Source: Lewinellaceae bacterium
Lineage (GTDB): Bacteria > Bacteroidota > Bacteroidia > Chitinophagales > Saprospiraceae
Reading direction: 5' to 3'
NCBI GenBank assembly: GCA_020636355.1
Contig: JACJYB010000017.1
Location: 35,081-99,080, forward strand
DNA length: 64,000 nucleotides
Positions 1 to 9,145 of this stretch are shown here, piece by piece. The position numbers and the translations under genes are program-made. The stretch's first letter is position 1; each line of letters opens with the position of its first letter. The notes beneath the pieces are model-generated. The model did not search any database, had not been told where the DNA came from, and was given only the letters and a program-made list of their open reading frames with translations.

Positions 1-1
1 T

Positions 2-727
2 GAAACCGATATTGCCTTTCCCCGGGCTCGCAATAAGCGTCTGCATGTGGAATTGGCCCTTCTGAAAATGAATTACGCACACCGGCAGGAGATCGTCGAG
101 TTGTCCGCTGAAAAAAAAAATCCTGACCTAAACGGTACGATCAAAAAGGAAGTTTTTGATCTTCCCGGAGAAGTTATTGATCAATCGCCGATCAAAAAAG
201 CTAGCCCGGTTTTAACCACTGAAAAGAGTAAGACACCCCTGCCAGCTAACCGGGAAGAAGAGGCCGAGAGCCTGGATACCCCGCTGCTCATCAGTCTTGA
301 GCACATCGAACAGCAAATCCGGCTACAGGAAGATGAGAAGGAGACCCATCTTACCCTGACTCAGGCGAATGTTGAAAAATTATGGCAAACTTATGCTGAG
401 GAGGTAGAGTCCCCTTCTCTAAAAAGCGTACTCATGAATGTGGGTCTTGAGCTTGACCGGGAGGTAATCAAATGTGGAGTAGGCACCCAGTTTGCGCGCA
501 CCGTGCTGCAGCAGGAGAATGATCTGGTCCAGTACATTCGTGACCGGGTGGGTTTGCCTTCTTTGCAAATGGAAATTTTTATTGACCCGGATCGAGCGCC
601 AGAAGATCAGGATCAGAAGAGGAAAATACTGACCAACAAAGAGAAATTCGATCTGATGGTCGAAACCAACCCGAACATCAAAACTCTTCAGGAAAAATTT
701 ACTTTGCGGATAGACCACAATGGTTAA
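2..727 (+). CDS. dnaX: DNA polymerase III subunit gamma/tau, C-terminal part (5' cut by window)
   Basis: The open frame runs in from the left edge and begins ETDIAFPRARNKRLHVELAL, the motif at the end of the clamp-loader domain of Bacteroidota DnaX. A low-complexity linker rich in Glu, Lys and Pro follows, then a C-terminal tail of the kind found in Bacteroidota tau proteins. DnaX is the ATPase core of the clamp loader that puts the sliding clamp on DNA and couples the polymerases in the replisome. The ATPase part lies outside the window. The GTG at 47 is internal and is not the start. A hairpin follows the stop. The identification rests on the N-terminal motif and overall layout, since the tail itself is poorly conserved. 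Confidence 0.82.
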   Translation, partial: ETDIAFPRARNKRLHVELALLKMNYAHRQEIVELSAEKKNPDLNGTIKKEVFDLPGEVIDQSPIKKASPVLTTEKSKTPLPANREEEAESLDTPLLISLEHIEQQIRLQEDEKETHLTLTQANVEKLWQTYAEEVESPSLKSVLMNVGLELDREVIKCGVGTQFARTVLQQENDLVQYIRDRVGLPSLQMEIFIDPDRAPEDQDQKRKILTNKEKFDLMVETNPNIKTLQEKFTLRIDHNG

Positions 728-789
728 TCCTCCCCATTAATGACCGGCAATCGTTGTTACTCATGGGCTAAAGAACCATCTTAAAATGA

Positions 790-823
790 GAACACGTGCT
801 CGCCACCGGACAAGCACGTGTTC
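790..823. terminator. Hairpin between convergent dnaX and susD
   Basis: A perfect 11-bp stem (GAACACGTGCT at 790-800, AGCACGTGTTC at 813-823) encloses a 12-nt loop. It lies in the short gap between the converging dnaX and susD stops. The flanks are A/T-rich on both sides (TTAAAATGA before, ATAGTTTTG after) but neither side has a strong uninterrupted T run, so it is a plausible bidirectional terminator rather than a textbook one. Confidence 0.6.
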
Positions 824-851
824 ATAGTTTTGAAGGTAAAGGGAATGTCGA

Positions 852-2558
852 TTAGTTATAGCCGGGATTCTGAGGATACCCGCCTACGGTACGGTCGATC
901 TGATCCTGAGGGATCGGCCGAACGGTATGAAAATCCTGAATATTCTGAGCAGCAACAAGGTTATGTAACCGGACACGCTCAATCAGTTTATTGGTACGGG
1001 TTAGGTCCATCCAGCGATGACCTTCGCCCAATAATTCACGGGCTCTTTCGTCCAGGATGAAATCTATATCCACCAGGTCGGCCGTGATGGCATTTTCTGC
1101 TTCTTTGCCTGGCCAGGCTCCGCGGGCGCGTATGACATTGATGTCATCAGCAGCACCCTGCTTATTACCCATTTTCAAGCGGGCCTCCGCACGGAGCAGA
1201 TAAGCTTCGCCTAAACGCATCAGAATAAAGTCACGTTGACCTTGTTCCTTTTGACGATCCGGACGGGTAGGATCGATCCACTTATTGAGTGAAGGGAAGA
1301 TCCGTTCCCGGTTGACGCAATTGGCGCAATACTCTTTCCGCTCTACATACACCGTATACCTCGTTGCAGCGATGCGCTCATCCGTCCAAAGTTGATCACG
1401 CTGTGGTCCCGGAATAAATAAAGCGGTGTCACCAACCGTGAACTTGGGCTGGCCGGAAACGCCGTACCCTTTGGCTTGGTCATCATCCGTCCATTTTGGT
1501 ATGGTTGAAGCATTGTTAGAAATCCAGGCATGCTTAAACGATTTGTCATAACGGGCATCCACGTTACGATCCCATAAACCAAGACAAAAATCGGTAGGGC
1601 GGAAACGTTTCCAGGGACGGCCGTTCGCAATATCGCGGGTCATTCCCGGACGCACATCGTACTCGAACAAGAAATAAAGGTGTCCGCGGTTTCCTTCCCC
1701 ATCGATGCCTTCATCGACCTGGGTCTTACTGTTCTGGACCGTAAAGATCATCTCAGCGTTTTGCTCATTTCCGATAACCCACAGATCGGCATAATCGGGA
1801 AGAAGCGCGAATCCATAATCGTTGATTACACTGGAGAAGAGTGATTCGGCACGCGACTCATCGCCACTTTCTGCAAACGACTTCCAGCTTCTCGTCAATA
1901 AAGCCTTGCCCAGCAGGAATTGAGCCGCCGGCTTGGTGGCACGACCGAAATCCGTCTGCTTGTCCGGTAAATTTGCAATAGCAAATTCCAGGTCCGGGAC
2001 GATGGCCTGCTTGTACACTTCGGCTATGGAGGTCCGGTTTGCATCTACCTCAACGCCTTCGGTTTCTTCCAGTGTAAGATGGACATCACCATAATGCGAG
2101 GTCAGCATGTAGTAAAACAGGGCACGCAGAAAGCGAACCTCTGCAATACGTTCATTTTTGGTTGATTCAGGAATGTCCAGAGTCTGAGAACGGTTGATTA
2201 CCGCATTAGCCTGGTTGATACCCCGATAGAAATCCCTCCATGCATCTCTTACAAATCCCTGGGTCGGGTTCAATCCGCCATCGTAGCGATTCAACGTCTT
2301 ATGGCTACCGTCTGCCCCATTTTCATACGTATCCGTACCGAAGACAGACATTGAAAATCCACGCTCAACGCCAAAAAATGGTTTCATCCACCAGTAGGTG
2401 GCTTTAACAGCATCCTCAAATCCGGAAGCTGTCGTATAGTAAGATGATGCGGATACGTCCGACACCAATTGTTCTTCCAGGAACTTGTCACAAGACTGCG
2501 TAGTGAGCGCCAGGAAGATCACGGTTAATAAAATTATCTTGTTTTTCATTTTCTGCAA
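852..2558 (-). CDS. SusD/RagB family nutrient-binding outer membrane lipoprotein
   Basis: This 568-residue protein has a lipoprotein leader ending LALTTQSC with the lipidated Cys near residue 23, followed by the alpha-helical TPR-like fold typical of SusD/RagB; the motifs ARAELLGEGHRWMDLTRT and the C-terminal VRPIPQDQIDRT are characteristic. SusD proteins sit on the cell surface as a lid over the SusC barrel and bind the glycan or other oligomer being imported. It lies 3 nt downstream of susC on the same strand and is surely cotranscribed. Length is normal for the family. The substrate cannot be read from the sequence; the divergent sugar oxidoreductase genes suggest a carbohydrate or glycoside. 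ATG at codon 4 is an alternative start. Confidence 0.93.
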   Translation of the reverse strand: MQKMKNKIILLTVIFLALTTQSCDKFLEEQLVSDVSASSYYTTASGFEDAVKATYWWMKPFFGVERGFSMSVFGTDTYENGADGSHKTLNRYDGGLNPTQGFVRDAWRDFYRGINQANAVINRSQTLDIPESTKNERIAEVRFLRALFYYMLTSHYGDVHLTLEETEGVEVDANRTSIAEVYKQAIVPDLEFAIANLPDKQTDFGRATKPAAQFLLGKALLTRSWKSFAESGDESRAESLFSSVINDYGFALLPDYADLWVIGNEQNAEMIFTVQNSKTQVDEGIDGEGNRGHLYFLFEYDVRPGMTRDIANGRPWKRFRPTDFCLGLWDRNVDARYDKSFKHAWISNNASTIPKWTDDDQAKGYGVSGQPKFTVGDTALFIPGPQRDQLWTDERIAATRYTVYVERKEYCANCVNRERIFPSLNKWIDPTRPDRQKEQGQRDFILMRLGEAYLLRAEARLKMGNKQGAADDINVIRARGAWPGKEAENAITADLVDIDFILDERARELLGEGHRWMDLTRTNKLIERVRLHNLVAAQNIQDFHTVRPIPQDQIDRTVGGYPQNPGYN

Positions 2559-2561
2559 ATT

Positions 2562-5500
2562 TTAGAATTGGGCTTTGATTCCGAATAAGATCAATTTGGT
2601 GCTCGGGGTGGTGCCAGCTCCGAGGCTTGGCAAATCACCGGTATCCGTATCGTCCACTTCAGGATCGAAGGTGCTGTACTTGGCGGCAAACCACAGGTTC
2701 TGGCCGGATACATACACTTCCAGCTTACTCATATTCAGTTTGCTGGAGATCGAAGAAGGCAGTGTATAGCCCAGATTTAAGTTCCTCAATTTGACATAAC
2801 TGCCATCGAAATAACCACGGGTCTGTCCATCACGAGGGAATTCCTGGTTCTGATTTGGCCGGGGATTTTCATTGCTCGGATTATCGATCGTCCAGTAATC
2901 CACATTCAGGTTATTATACCGGGCGAACAATGAATTATTTCCTACGTGAAAGTCACTATAAACCATTTGACCAACCCGGTAGTAAATGAAAGCGCTCAGA
3001 CTGAGGTTTTTGTACCGGAAGGTGTTGTTGAGTCCTCCAAAGAAATCCGGAACGTCCGTACCCAGGATAACCCGGTCATTGGCGGAAATTATGCCATTTC
3101 CATCAGTGTCATCCAGTTTGATTTCACCGGGTACTTTCGCCTCCCGGGTTGCTGCTTCCTCGACTTCATTGGCCTGATAGATACCTATCTTCCGATAATC
3201 GAAAAATACGCGGATTGGTTGTCCGATAAACCAGCGATTACCGATGTCATCGATCGCATTGCCATTTTCATCACGCAAGGCCAAAGCGGTGATCTTCTCT
3301 TTGTAACTGGCAATGTTCCAGTCCAGATCCCAGTTGAATCCATCCGGATTCTGGACCAAAGCTGCAGATAAGCCCAGTTCGATCCCTGAAGTTTGAGTGG
3401 ATCCGATGTTTTGCAGAACGCTTGTATAACCCGAAGTAGGAGGCAGGTTACGTGCCAGCAAAATGTCCTCTGTACTGGTCCGGTAAAAATCTATGGAACC
3501 ACTGAACCGGCCATTCAGGAAATCATAATCCAGACCGACATCAAATGTTTTGGATACTTCCCAATTCAAATCCGGATTGGGGATTTCGTTCAGCCCGAAT
3601 CCATAAGCATTGGCACCGCCAAAGGAATAGACTGTACGGGCAAGGCGACCTGCCGTCTGGTAAGGATTTACCGAAGTATTCCCTACTTCTCCATAGGAAG
3701 CGCGCAGCTTGAGCGAATTCAGCCAGTTGATATCTGAAAATAAGTCTTCACCGATCTGCCAGCCGGCGGAAATACCCGGAAAATAACGCCATTTGTTACC
3801 GGACAAGCGGGATGAACCATCAGCACGCAGTGTAGCCTGGATCATGTATTTACCACCAATTTCATAACTGGCGCGCCCCATAAATGAAGCCAGAGACCAC
3901 TCGGTCAAACGCGATCCGACTACTCCTTTTACCTCAGCAGTACCCAGGTTGTAGAACAACTGCGATTCGTAAGGTAAATTGGCTACGTCAGTACGGTGGG
4001 ATTCAGATCGCAAATGCTGGATACTCTGTAACAAGGTTATTCCCAGATTGCTATTGCCTAATCCTTTGTTGTAGTTCAATAAGTTTTCCAGGGTATAACC
4101 TACATCACTGAAGTTTTCGATCTGAGCATCAGCGGGTCCTCCCCGGTTGTCATTAGTTAATGAACTCCGGAACTGTCCGCGTTGATAATAGCGGATGTCA
4201 GGACCAAATGTGGAGGTAAACTTCAGGTCTTTCATCAGGTTAGCACTGAGGTAAACCGGAGCAAAAATCCGGGTTACTTTGCGCTCATCTACATAGGCTC
4301 CTGGTAAGATTTCATTCAGAGGGTTTGTACGGATACCGTCATTGGTCGGGAGGAAGCGAGGAGTGCCATCCTCGTTGTACGGTACCCCCAGTGGAATGTT
4401 GCCAAGCGCTTCACCCATGGTCGCACTGGAACCCCAGTTCTGGATCGAGTTGGAAACGGTAAAGGAGACACCCGTCTTAAAGATTTTGCTGATTTCGTGA
4501 TCGAGATTCAGACGACCGGACACCCTTTTGTAGTCCATATTTTCGATGATACCCAATTCATCATACAGACCGACGGAAAAGTTGAATTGAGTTTTAGCTG
4601 TTCCGCCACGAACACCAATTTGATGGTTGGTTTGCCAGCCATTTTTCAGGACGAGATCCAGCCAGTCGGTATCAATCCCATTTTTAATAGCTTCCAGCTG
4701 TTCGGGAGCAAATACGTCTTCATCCGCCTTGATGGTTCCGTTCCAACCATTTCGCTGGGATTCACGACGCATGGCCATGTATTCCTGAGCATTCATCATA
4801 TCAATATTGGTGATCGGACTGGTCACCCCGTAATAACCGTCATAAGTAACCACCGTGCGTCCAGATGTTCCTCTTTTTGTGGTTATAATGACCACACCAT
4901 TAGCACCTCTTGAACCGTAAATGGCAGTTGCTGCTGCATCCTTCAGAATCTCCATGGATTGGATATCCTGTGGATTGATGTCACTGATGGCGTCTGTGCC
5001 GCTGGTTTGCGGGATGCCGTCAATAACAAATAATGGGTCGTTGGAAGCGGAAATTGAGCGCCGACCCCGGATGCGTATGGTGGGAGCCTGACCAGGGCGA
5101 CCACCGGTACTTTGGATGTCCACTCCCGCCACTTGTCCCTGCATAGCCTGTACTCCGGAGGATACAGGAATGGAAGAGATTTTCTCATTATCCAGTGTGG
5201 CAATAGACCCGGTCACATCTCTTTTTTTCTGACTACCATACCCAACGACAACGATCTCTTCGAGAGCCGATGCCAGTTGGTTCATCTGGATGTCAACGGA
5301 GGTCTGACCAGCTACCTCTACTTCGATGAATTCGTATCCAAGGAAGGAACAGACGAGGGTGGCATTTTCCTGAACAGTAATGCTATAGGTACCGTCCACA
5401 TCGGTGATCACCCCGTTAGAGGTACCTTTCTCGAGAACCGTTGCTCCGATCATCGGAGCGCCCGTCTCGTCGGTAACGGTTCCAGAAACCGTAATTTCTT

Positions 5501-5606
5501 CCTCCGAATTTGCGATATTTGGAGGAGAAGAAGCCCACATCACCCCATTATTTAAGACCGAGACCAGGGCCAAAAACAAGGTGATACCAAGTAACTTTAA
5601 TTTCAT
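2562..5606 (-). CDS. SusC/RagA family TonB-linked outer membrane transporter
   Basis: This 1014-residue protein has a signal peptide (about residues 1-25), a carboxypeptidase-regulatory-like beta-sandwich (about 38-110; VSGTVTDETGAPMIGATV), a TonB-box-like EEIVVVGYGSQKKRDVTGSI, a plug domain carrying LFVIDGIP and YGSRGANGVVIITTKRG, and a long beta-barrel ending in the aromatic FGIKAQF. It imports oligomers bound by the neighbouring SusD, powered by the TonB/ExbBD system. It is the first gene of the susCD unit and diverges from the oxidoreductase operon; a candidate promoter lies about 55-80 nt upstream. No anti-sigma-interacting STN domain is visible between leader and plug, so regulation by a FecR/sigma pair is not indicated. 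Confidence 0.95.
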   Translation of the reverse strand: MKLKLLGITLFLALVSVLNNGVMWASSPPNIANSEEEITVSGTVTDETGAPMIGATVLEKGTSNGVITDVDGTYSITVQENATLVCSFLGYEFIEVEVAGQTSVDIQMNQLASALEEIVVVGYGSQKKRDVTGSIATLDNEKISSIPVSSGVQAMQGQVAGVDIQSTGGRPGQAPTIRIRGRRSISASNDPLFVIDGIPQTSGTDAISDINPQDIQSMEILKDAAATAIYGSRGANGVVIITTKRGTSGRTVVTYDGYYGVTSPITNIDMMNAQEYMAMRRESQRNGWNGTIKADEDVFAPEQLEAIKNGIDTDWLDLVLKNGWQTNHQIGVRGGTAKTQFNFSVGLYDELGIIENMDYKRVSGRLNLDHEISKIFKTGVSFTVSNSIQNWGSSATMGEALGNIPLGVPYNEDGTPRFLPTNDGIRTNPLNEILPGAYVDERKVTRIFAPVYLSANLMKDLKFTSTFGPDIRYYQRGQFRSSLTNDNRGGPADAQIENFSDVGYTLENLLNYNKGLGNSNLGITLLQSIQHLRSESHRTDVANLPYESQLFYNLGTAEVKGVVGSRLTEWSLASFMGRASYEIGGKYMIQATLRADGSSRLSGNKWRYFPGISAGWQIGEDLFSDINWLNSLKLRASYGEVGNTSVNPYQTAGRLARTVYSFGGANAYGFGLNEIPNPDLNWEVSKTFDVGLDYDFLNGRFSGSIDFYRTSTEDILLARNLPPTSGYTSVLQNIGSTQTSGIELGLSAALVQNPDGFNWDLDWNIASYKEKITALALRDENGNAIDDIGNRWFIGQPIRVFFDYRKIGIYQANEVEEAATREAKVPGEIKLDDTDGNGIISANDRVILGTDVPDFFGGLNNTFRYKNLSLSAFIYYRVGQMVYSDFHVGNNSLFARYNNLNVDYWTIDNPSNENPRPNQNQEFPRDGQTRGYFDGSYVKLRNLNLGYTLPSSISSKLNMSKLEVYVSGQNLWFAAKYSTFDPEVDDTDTGDLPSLGAGTTPSTKLILFGIKAQF

Positions 5607-5660
5607 AAGACTTAATTTTGTAAAAGGATGGTGAAATAGAATTAATCGGAAAGCATGCGT

Positions 5661-5714
5661 AAAAATTAAAAAAGAAATTTACTTTGCAAACGATTTCGTA
5701 AAAATATTCTTCTG
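5661..5714. promoter_or_regulatory. Divergent promoter region with shared palindromic -33 box
   Basis: The palindrome TTTGCAAA (5683-5690) supplies a TTTG -33 element on each strand. On the minus strand TTTG is followed after 18 bp by TAATTTTT (complement of 5661-5668), one mismatch from the Bacteroidota -7 consensus TAnnTTTG, pointing to susC. On the plus strand TTTG is followed after 18 bp by the weaker TATTCTTC (5705-5712), pointing to the oxidoreductase operon. Adjacent CGAAATCGTTTGC has a central CG as in many LacI-type operators. These are motif readings only. Confidence 0.45.
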
Positions 5715-5734
5715 TGTCAGATAAATTATAAGCC

Positions 5735-7096
5735 ATGAAAAAAGCAAACCCGACCCGCCGTCAATTCATTCGGAATACCGCCTTGGGAGCCGCCTCTTTG
5801 TCCCTCCCACTTACTGCTAAGAGCTATAGAAGAATCCTAGGGGCTAATGACCGTATTCGTGTAGGTATCGTAGGGTTTTCGAATCGTTGCCGCGGCGCGC
5901 TGATCCCTGCCTTCCAAAACAATTACCGCGAAACGAATTTTGAGATTGTTGCTCTTTCAGACATCTGGAATCGCCGCCGGGAAGAGGGGGCAGCCTTTCT
6001 TAAAGAGAAATTTGGGAATGACATCACCCTACACCCGAACAATGAATCCTTGTACGAGGCCAACGCAGTGGATGCGGTCATCATCTCTACGGCAGACTTC
6101 CAGCACGCCTTGCACGCTACCGAAGCGGCACATGCCGGGAAGGATGCCTACGTTGAAAAACCTTTCGCAGAAACCATGGCAGATGCCCGGGTAGCTTTAA
6201 AGGCCATCAAGGAAGCGGGGATAATTGTCCAGATAGGATCACAGCGGCGCTCCGGAGCCAATTACCACCGAGCCAACGATTACATCAAGTCCGGAAAATT
6301 TGGAGATATCGTTATGGTCGAAATGACCTGGAATGTCAATCAGCCCGGACGATGGAGGCTTCCGGAACTTACTGCTTCCATTCGTGAAAGTGACACCGAT
6401 TGGAAGCGCTACTTGCTTAACCGGCCTTATGAGGCTTGGGATCCGCGCAAATACCTGGAATACAGATTGTTTTGGCCCTATTCTTCCGGCATACCCGGTC
6501 AGTGGATGTCCCACCAGATCGATACGGTACACTGGTTTACCGGCATCCCTCATCCGCGGAGCGTAGCTGCCAATGGTGGCATCTATCTTTGGAAGGATGG
6601 TCGCAAGAATTTCGATACGATGACGGCTGTTTTTGATTACGGACCATTGGATAATCCAAACAAAGGATTTCAGGTCGTCTATTCATCAAGGTTTACCAAT
6701 TCGGCAGGCGGAACCAAGGAAATTTATTACTCAAATGGAGGTGAATTGAACTTGGACACCAATAAAGTTACTCCTACCGGAGGCCTTAATAAACATTTCG
6801 CCGATGAAATGGGCATGCAGGCCAATTTGCTGGAAGAATATGATCTATCCTCCGCATCGGATGCAAAAGTGGAGACTTCCGCCAATACGGGCGGCGATCC
6901 CCTGACCACCGCACACATGCGCAACTGGATGGATAGTGTCCGGAGCAGAACCACACCGAATGCCCCGGTTGAAGCCGGTTATAATCATTCAATTTCAAAC
7001 ATTATGACCACAGCGGCACTGCGGACCGGTCAGTATGTTACTTTTGATGAGGTCAACCAGGAAGTTTTAGCCGGCGGAAAAGTATTTCAATATTGA
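5735..7096 (+). CDS. Gfo/Idh/MocA family oxidoreductase with Tat-like leader
   Basis: This 453-residue protein starts with a twin-arginine-like leader (TRRQFIRN, then a hydrophobic Ala/Leu stretch) and the linker SYRRILGANDRI common to exported members of the family. The NAD(P)-binding Rossmann fold follows (IRVGIVGFSNRCRG), then the conserved EKPFAETMADA with its catalytic-type Lys-Pro, and the C-terminal alpha/beta domain (MSHQIDTVHWFTGIPHP). Family members oxidise or reduce sugars and cyclitols, commonly with a tightly held nicotinamide cofactor when exported. It heads an operon with a DUF6807 protein (4-nt gap) and a TIM-barrel isomerase, divergent from susCD, suggesting periplasmic processing of an imported glycoside. 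The substrate is unknown. Confidence 0.88.
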   Translation: MKKANPTRRQFIRNTALGAASLSLPLTAKSYRRILGANDRIRVGIVGFSNRCRGALIPAFQNNYRETNFEIVALSDIWNRRREEGAAFLKEKFGNDITLHPNNESLYEANAVDAVIISTADFQHALHATEAAHAGKDAYVEKPFAETMADARVALKAIKEAGIIVQIGSQRRSGANYHRANDYIKSGKFGDIVMVEMTWNVNQPGRWRLPELTASIRESDTDWKRYLLNRPYEAWDPRKYLEYRLFWPYSSGIPGQWMSHQIDTVHWFTGIPHPRSVAANGGIYLWKDGRKNFDTMTAVFDYGPLDNPNKGFQVVYSSRFTNSAGGTKEIYYSNGGELNLDTNKVTPTGGLNKHFADEMGMQANLLEEYDLSSASDAKVETSANTGGDPLTTAHMRNWMDSVRSRTTPNAPVEAGYNHSISNIMTTAALRTGQYVTFDEVNQEVLAGGKVFQY

Positions 7097-7100
7097 GCTG

Positions 7101-8168
7101 ATGAATCCTTCAAATCCTTACCAAAGTTTACAACATAAAACCGGCTTACTGGTCATCGCAATGCTGGCATACGGGATATTAATGGCGCAAAAACCTACGG
7201 AAGTGAAACCTGTTGAACTTATTCCGCATCCGCAGGATTCCGTTATTGATGTTTATATCGATGGCCGGCCGTTTACCAGTTACCGGTATACGCATAAGCT
7301 GGAGAAACCGGTATTATACCCGATCGTCAGTGCGCATGGTAAGTCCATCACGAGGGGCTTTCCGCTGGAGCCTCGTCCCGGTGAACGCATAGACCATCCC
7401 CACCATGTGGGTTTATGGTTTAACTACGGTGATGTCAACGGGCTTGATTTCTGGAATAATTCTTCGGCGATAGCGTCCGATCAACTTATCCATTACGGAA
7501 AGATCTTTCATGATGCCTATCAAATTGTCGAAGATCAGGAAGGTCCGGCGTTGAAGGTTCAATGTACCTGGAAAGATCACGCCGGCCAGGCCTTGCTGAA
7601 GGAATCCACCATATTCAGGTTCAAAAAAGACCGGGATGGTTACGTTATAGATCGCCTGACCACACTGGAAGCCTTGCAGGAGGTTTCCTTTGAAGATAAT
7701 AAAGAAGGTGTTTTGGGTATGCGGGTTGCCAGAGAACTGGAAATGCCATCGAACAAGCCGGATCTTTTTACGGATGCACAGGGTAACGTCACCGCAATCA
7801 AAGTATTGGACAATACCAACGTAACCGGTGATTATCTGAGCAGCGAAGGCCTTAAGGGTGATGCTGTCTGGGGCACGCGGGGGCGCTGGGTTCGTTTGGC
7901 CGGGACAATGGAAGGTATGCCCGTATCGATTGCCATCATTGACCATCCGGATAATGTAGGCTACCCTACCTATTGGCATGCCCGCGGTTATGGATTATTT
8001 GCAGCCAATCCGCTGGGTCAGGCCATTTTTTCAGAAGGAAAAGAAGCCTTGCATTTCAAACTCTCCAAAGGGGAATCAACGACCTTCAAATACCGTATTG
8101 TCATCCAGGATAACCGTGAAATGACACCACAGCAGATTGAGCAATTCGTTATAGATTTCACCAACTGA
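7101..8168 (+). CDS. DUF6807 (PmoA-like) family secreted protein
   Basis: This 355-residue protein has a cleavable leader (hydrophobic AMLAYGILMAQ near residues 18-30) and the DUF6807 hallmark segment RIDHPHHVGLWFNYGDVNG followed by LDFWNN; another conserved stretch is HPDNVGYPTYWHARGYGLF near the C terminus. The family was historically labelled methane oxygenase PmoA, a misleading name, since members occur widely in Bacteroidota and Planctomycetota beside Gfo/Idh/MocA enzymes. The clustered His residues and WHARGYG region resemble an active site of a beta-sandwich carbohydrate-acting enzyme, but no reaction can be read here. It lies between the oxidoreductase and the TIM-barrel gene in one operon. 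Confidence 0.85.
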   Translation: MNPSNPYQSLQHKTGLLVIAMLAYGILMAQKPTEVKPVELIPHPQDSVIDVYIDGRPFTSYRYTHKLEKPVLYPIVSAHGKSITRGFPLEPRPGERIDHPHHVGLWFNYGDVNGLDFWNNSSAIASDQLIHYGKIFHDAYQIVEDQEGPALKVQCTWKDHAGQALLKESTIFRFKKDRDGYVIDRLTTLEALQEVSFEDNKEGVLGMRVARELEMPSNKPDLFTDAQGNVTAIKVLDNTNVTGDYLSSEGLKGDAVWGTRGRWVRLAGTMEGMPVSIAIIDHPDNVGYPTYWHARGYGLFAANPLGQAIFSEGKEALHFKLSKGESTTFKYRIVIQDNREMTPQQIEQFVIDFTN

Positions 8169-8180
8169 GAAACCTGACCG

Positions 8181-9053
8181 ATGAAAAAAAACTCACGGAG
8201 AACATTCATCAGGGACTTGTCTTTAGGAGCTGTTATGTTGCATCCGGGCATGGCCCCATTTTACACCATGCGGGATTCCATGCAATTGGGTCTGGTGACT
8301 TATTTGTGGGGCAAGGACTGGGATGTTCCTACCATTATCAAGAATTGTACGGCAGCCAATATCCTGGGCGTTGAACTGCGAACAGAGCATGCACACGGTG
8401 TTGATCCCGGCCTATCACCGACGCAACAGCAAGAAGTGCGACAGCGTTTTGCGGACAGCCCCGTCACGCTGGTTGGTTTGGGGACAAACCAGGATTATCA
8501 TCATCCGGACCAGGCAAAGCTGCGGGCTTCTATTGACCGTACCAAGGAATTTATTCGTCTGAGTCAGGCAGTTGGGGGATCAGGAGTTAAGGTTAAACCC
8601 AATGCAATACCGAAGGAGGTACCCGTCGTAAAGACCATCGAACAGATCGGCAATGCGCTCAATGAAGTGGCCAGCTATGCGGCAGATTTCGGTCAGGAGA
8701 TCCGGGTGGAAGTTCATGGTGAGGTAACTCAGGAATTACCGGTATTGAAATCCATTCTCGATGTGGCGGATAATCCGAATGTCAAGGTGTGCTGGAATTG
8801 CAACGACCAGGATCTCTGGGGTGATGGACTGAAAGCAAATTTTGAGCTGGTTCGGGACCGGTTTGGCGCTACCGTTCATGTCCGGGAGCTGAACATCGGA
8901 CCTTATCCCTACCAGGACTTGATGGGACTATTGGTTAAGTCCCGGTACCAGGGTTGGATTTTGTTGGAGTGCCGTACGGATCCGGCGGACAAAGTGCGAG
9001 CGATGCAAGAGCAATATACGGTGTTCAAAGAAATGATCCGCAAGGTTGGGTAA
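8181..9053 (+). CDS. Sugar phosphate isomerase/epimerase-like TIM barrel with Tat-like leader
   Basis: This 290-residue protein opens with a twin-arginine-like motif (SRRTFIRDLSLGAVML) and continues as an AP-endonuclease-2/xylose-isomerase-like TIM barrel: GVELRTEH on an early strand, a metal-ligand Glu in IRVEVHGEVTQ, NVKVCWNCNDQD, VHVRELNIG and the closing GWILLECR. Such proteins isomerise or epimerise sugars, often 3-keto-sugars, with a divalent metal. It is the last gene of the three-gene operon, 12 nt after the DUF6807 gene. The leader suggests export with the oxidoreductase, so this may be a periplasmic pathway. The exact reaction is inferred from fold and context only. Confidence 0.8.
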   Translation: MKKNSRRTFIRDLSLGAVMLHPGMAPFYTMRDSMQLGLVTYLWGKDWDVPTIIKNCTAANILGVELRTEHAHGVDPGLSPTQQQEVRQRFADSPVTLVGLGTNQDYHHPDQAKLRASIDRTKEFIRLSQAVGGSGVKVKPNAIPKEVPVVKTIEQIGNALNEVASYAADFGQEIRVEVHGEVTQELPVLKSILDVADNPNVKVCWNCNDQDLWGDGLKANFELVRDRFGATVHVRELNIGPYPYQDLMGLLVKSRYQGWILLECRTDPADKVRAMQEQYTVFKEMIRKVG

Positions 9054-9111
9054 TCGTTGGACAACCCTAACTTTCGTACGCTCCACTTAATCAGAACCTA
9101 TCCATTATATG

Positions 9112-9119
9112 TAATTTTG
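9112..9119 (+). promoter_or_regulatory. -7 box upstream of pyrD
   Basis: TAATTTTG is an exact match to the Bacteroidota -7 consensus TAnnTTTG and lies 26 nt before the pyrD ATG. The -33 element is weak: TTAA at 9087-9090, 21 bp upstream, is the nearest candidate. Confidence 0.45.
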
Positions 9120-9145
9120 GTACCTGGATAGGAAAAGAGGTTTCC

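Noticed and set aside
7101..8168. Methane oxygenase (PmoA) function
   Set aside because: The name is a database carry-over; no PmoB or PmoC and no membrane helices of particulate methane monooxygenase are present.
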